Below the pieces are notes generated by a model, which worked only from the letters and a program-made list of their open reading frames with translations, ran no database searches and was not told the DNA's origin. DNA of 64,000 nucleotides from Erythroxylum novogranatense (lineage: Eukaryota; Streptophyta; Magnoliopsida; Malpighiales; Erythroxylaceae): contig CM057233.1 in assembly GCA_029891385.1 (NCBI GenBank), forward strand, positions 10,419,460 to 10,483,459, given 5' to 3'. This document shows positions 61,430 to 64,000 of this stretch, one piece after another. Every line of letters begins with the position of its first letter. Positions within the stretch are counted from its first letter, which is position 1. A program made the position numbers and the translations under genes.

Positions 61430-62980
61430 TTAATTCTTTCTCGAAGTTTCTTCTTCTTGAATAGATTTGGACATATTATTTTTCTTCTTATTCACTTTAG
61501 AGCACTCACCCTTATAGCCAATGCCTTGAAGATCCTCTTTAACTTTATCAATTTCCATTAACTTTTGTAGTTTTTCTATGCCTCCAATCAACATTCTCAA
61601 TCCCTTTTCAATACTTACTAATTTCATTCTAGCTTTACCAAGCTCATCTAACATTAACATCAATTTCTTTTTTAACTCTTGGATGGTGTTCTTCATGGAG
61701 AGATTCTCTTCCTTTAATCTTTTATTCTTTCTACATATTTTCACCCATTTTTCACATTAATTCATAAGCCTTGTAAATGTTCCCCTTTTTGTCATCTAAG
61801 CCACTTCCATCACTGTCATAATCTGATATTAGGTCTTGAGATGAGTTGTTTTGAAAATTTCTCGATTTTCCCTCTTTTTTGACTTTAATTACTTCCTTGT
61901 CAGTTACTGTTAAGCAAGTAACTAGACTTTTGCTATGTAAGGCAACCAACGCAACACCATTAGCTATTTCTTCTTTGCTACCATATTCACTCTGATAATC
62001 ATTCTCACTTCAGGTGCTTGTGAAGGACTTTCCTTTTCTTTTCTTCAAATTATTAGCACATTTGAATTGAATGTGTCCAAAACCTTGGCATTAATGACAT
62101 TGGATTCTCCTTGCCTTCCTTTCTCCCTTTTGAGTTTTGGATTGTATGAAGTTATTGTTCGATGAGCTCCTACCTTTTTACCTAAACTTGGGTTTGTCCT
62201 TTTTTAATCTCTTCATCCACTAACTGAACTCTCGTGTTAATAGCTCAATATCCTCATTCTCATCGGATTCATCTTCCAAGTCATTCACAACTTTACCAAT
62301 CTCGGCTTGCTATGGTAGTCCTTCTCCTTCTCTCGATTATCCCTCAACAAATTCATTTTGAAATTGGTAAGAATTCCAATTACCTTCTCCAATGATAAGT
62401 CGTTGATGTCATGAGCCTCCTTAATTGCTGCAATTTTCGAAATAAATCTAGGAAGTAGTGATCTCAACGTTTTCTTGACTGGTTTCAGATTGGAATATTT
62501 CTTCCCCAATTAATGTGCCTGATTCGCTATATCTCGCAATCTTTCATGAAAGTCTCCAATAGTCTTATTTTCATCCATCCTCAGTTCTTCAAACCTCACA
62601 GCTAACATTTGTAATTTTGACGCTATCACAAATTTGGACCCTTTATGAATAGTTTGCAAAGCATTCCACACTTCTTTAACCGATTCACAAGTTGATATCA
62701 TTGAGAAGTGTCCCTCATCAACATCACTGAATATCACATGTATTGCTTGTGAATTTCCAAGTGCACGTACTTCTTTAGCTCTTGTCTATTCATATGCATC
62801 GTTTTGAATTGCCTCTCCTTTATCATCAATAAACATCATATGTGTCCACCTATGTACTACTGAATGCCAAGCTTTAATGTTTTAAGCTTGGATAAAGACT
62901 TTCATCCGTGATTTTCATGGAGGATAGTTAGATCCATCTAGTGGTGGCTTGGTGATTGAAGCACCCTCTCTTATAGCCAT
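61430..62980 (-). pseudogene. Copia-type Gag (UBN2 type), several stops
   Basis: The ATG at 62980 opens MAIREGASITKPPLDGSNYP. The UBN2 Gag domain follows in pieces: SMISTCESVKEVWNALQTIH, SKLQMLAVRFEELRMDE, GDFHERLRDIANQAH (62737-62510), then LGKKYSNLKPVKKTLRSLLP (62509-62285). A CCHC knuckle is visible near 62070-62110 (CQGFGHIQFKC, with a stop inside the expected CxxC). A Ser/Asp-rich segment (61949-61752) and a coiled-coil-like tail ending GIGYKGE (61744-61430) finish it. Stops fall after NYPP (a TGA where the family has Trp), IQA, YE and NQAH. It cannot make one protein as read. Confidence 0.8.
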
Positions 62981-63036
62981 GTTTGCGAAACTAGGATCTG
63001 CACTAACTTGCTACCAAGTTCTAAAATGGTAACCTT

Positions 63037-63048
63037 GCTTTGATACCA
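63037..63048 (-). other. primer-binding site of the Copia-type element
   Basis: The minus strand reads TGGTATCAAAGC, one mismatch from the iMet-type site, about ten bases inside the LTR. Confidence 0.8.
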
Positions 63049-63058
63049 ATTGAAAAAC

Positions 63059-64000
63059 TGAAGGGGTTAATTATTTTGCAAGCTTTTCAATTTTACCGTA
63101 GGCGTCTCTAGCACAAATGAAAACAAAAACAATCAAAAGAGAAATAATAAAAACACCAGAAATTTGTTAGCACAGTTTGACACATCTTGTTTATGTCTGT
63201 AGGGCCCTCACCTAGCTTAATAACTTTCATCAAAGTACAATAGATTTACCCAAGGCTTTACTAAGCCGATACCACTCAACCCTTGACACTATCTCTCAAT
63301 CTCACTTCCCGTGAAAGAATTTCATACCCAATAATACAACTGACTCGTGTTAACCTGAACAAAGGATTTTTCTTAACACTCTTTTGAAACAAGAACAGTA
63401 ACTAAATCACTCAAGAAAATACTAGACAAAAAGACAAGAAATAATTTCCTACATATTCACAAAATCAAGAGAAGCTGAATAATCACACAGAAGTACCAAG
63501 CAAGAGCTTCACTAAGTCAACCATGATTTAAGTGCAGGAGTTGGGTCATGCATTCATCAAAAACACCTTTTGCTCTTCCATTTACTGTGAATGCGTATCA
63601 GAAAAATGCAGCAATGTTTTTCAAAGCCCACTGCATTGTTGATTGCACACACACACACATGAAATTCTCTTCAACTATGTCATGGAGACATACACCAAAA
63701 TCACTTCTGCAGTTGTCACGCCCACTTCACACTAGCTCATTCACTTCACCGTAGCTTATCACTCCAATGCCACACACGCACGTCAACTTTATTGCCTCAC
63801 ACTTAACTGTTGCTCAATGCCGCACCAACGCCAAAGAGATTTACTATAGTTGTTTGTTTTATTGACAATTAATGCACATCTCTCCTATGTCACACACAAA
63901 CTACATGCCCTATGCAGCCATGAACTCTATTACTACAAACTCACATTAGAGATTCACTTCAACTATTGATATGAGACATGTACGACACTAACATACTCAA
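63059..64000 (-). repeat. 5' LTR of the Copia-type element, partial
   Basis: Direct repeat of 59351 to about 60240. Its outer part lies beyond the window. The exact inner boundary could be 63059 (aligned with the other LTR) or 63051. Confidence 0.8.

Larger units (their letters stand above)
59351..64000 (-). mobile_element. Copia-type element with gag-only interior (right end cut by window)
   Basis: Two direct repeats, 59351-60518 and 63059 to beyond 64000, bound a 2.5 kb interior. On the minus strand the order is LTR, primer site (63048-63037), a Gag-like frame (62980 to about 61430), a non-coding stretch, a polypurine tract (about 60535-60521) and the 3' LTR starting TGTTAGGATATATG. No protease, integrase, RT or RNase H was recognised. 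It is therefore a non-autonomous Gag-type Copia derivative. Confidence 0.82.

Overview
This is nuclear DNA from a flowering plant, most likely a eudicot. It is AT-rich and has spliced genes with short GT-AG exons. Long-terminal-repeat (LTR) retrotransposons make up more than half of it. No species was identified. Two host genes can be read with confidence, both on the minus strand. The first is a 15-coding-exon homologue of SUPPRESSOR OF ABI3-5 / RBM5 (16843-26677; 1,058 residues with RS-rich, RRM, RanBP2 zinc finger, RRM, OCRE and G-patch regions). The second is a six-exon FBH/AKS-type bHLH transcription factor resembling bHLH130 and bHLH122 (55613-57304; 391 residues). The exon sums of both models are divisible by three, and the intron phases match throughout.

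Left block (1-16700): a Ty3/gypsy element A (1-9031, plus strand, 5' LTR cut by the window edge) is inserted in the reverse-transcriptase region of an older, opposite-strand gypsy element B. The 5' part of B follows: pol, gag, primer-binding site, then a 3.56 kb LTR at 11761-15323. A fragment of Athila-type LTR lies beyond it at about 15340-15620.

Middle block (16700-35700): the SUA-like gene is followed by low-information AT-rich DNA. A 1.5 kb terminal-inverted-repeat element flanked by TAA (29199-30723) carries a captured fragment of a type-B MGDG synthase gene. Next come a decayed L1-type LINE fragment and a decayed GRF-zinc-finger reading frame.

Right block (35700-64000): an old minus-strand Athila-type element has its LTR split by two later insertions. 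These are a complete gypsy element C (39125-50451, target duplication CTTAT) and a solo LTR of family B (50540-53943, target duplication CTGAA). A LINE 3' fragment and an orphan exon-like ORF precede the bHLH gene. The window ends inside a Copia-type element (59351-64000) whose interior carries only gag-like sequence.

Elements A and C belong to one clade: their Gag proteins both begin MPPRRRTRG, they share an iMet-type primer site, and their LTRs begin TGTTAG or TATTAG. All the retroelement coding regions are broken by stops or frameshifts. No previously undescribed multi-gene system was seen. The items most worth a second look are the captured MGDG synthase fragment, the duplicated Athila primer site, the ATGA-overlapping upstream ORF of the bHLH gene, the orphan exon beside it, and small-indel patterns between LTR pairs that look partly like consensus-sequence error.
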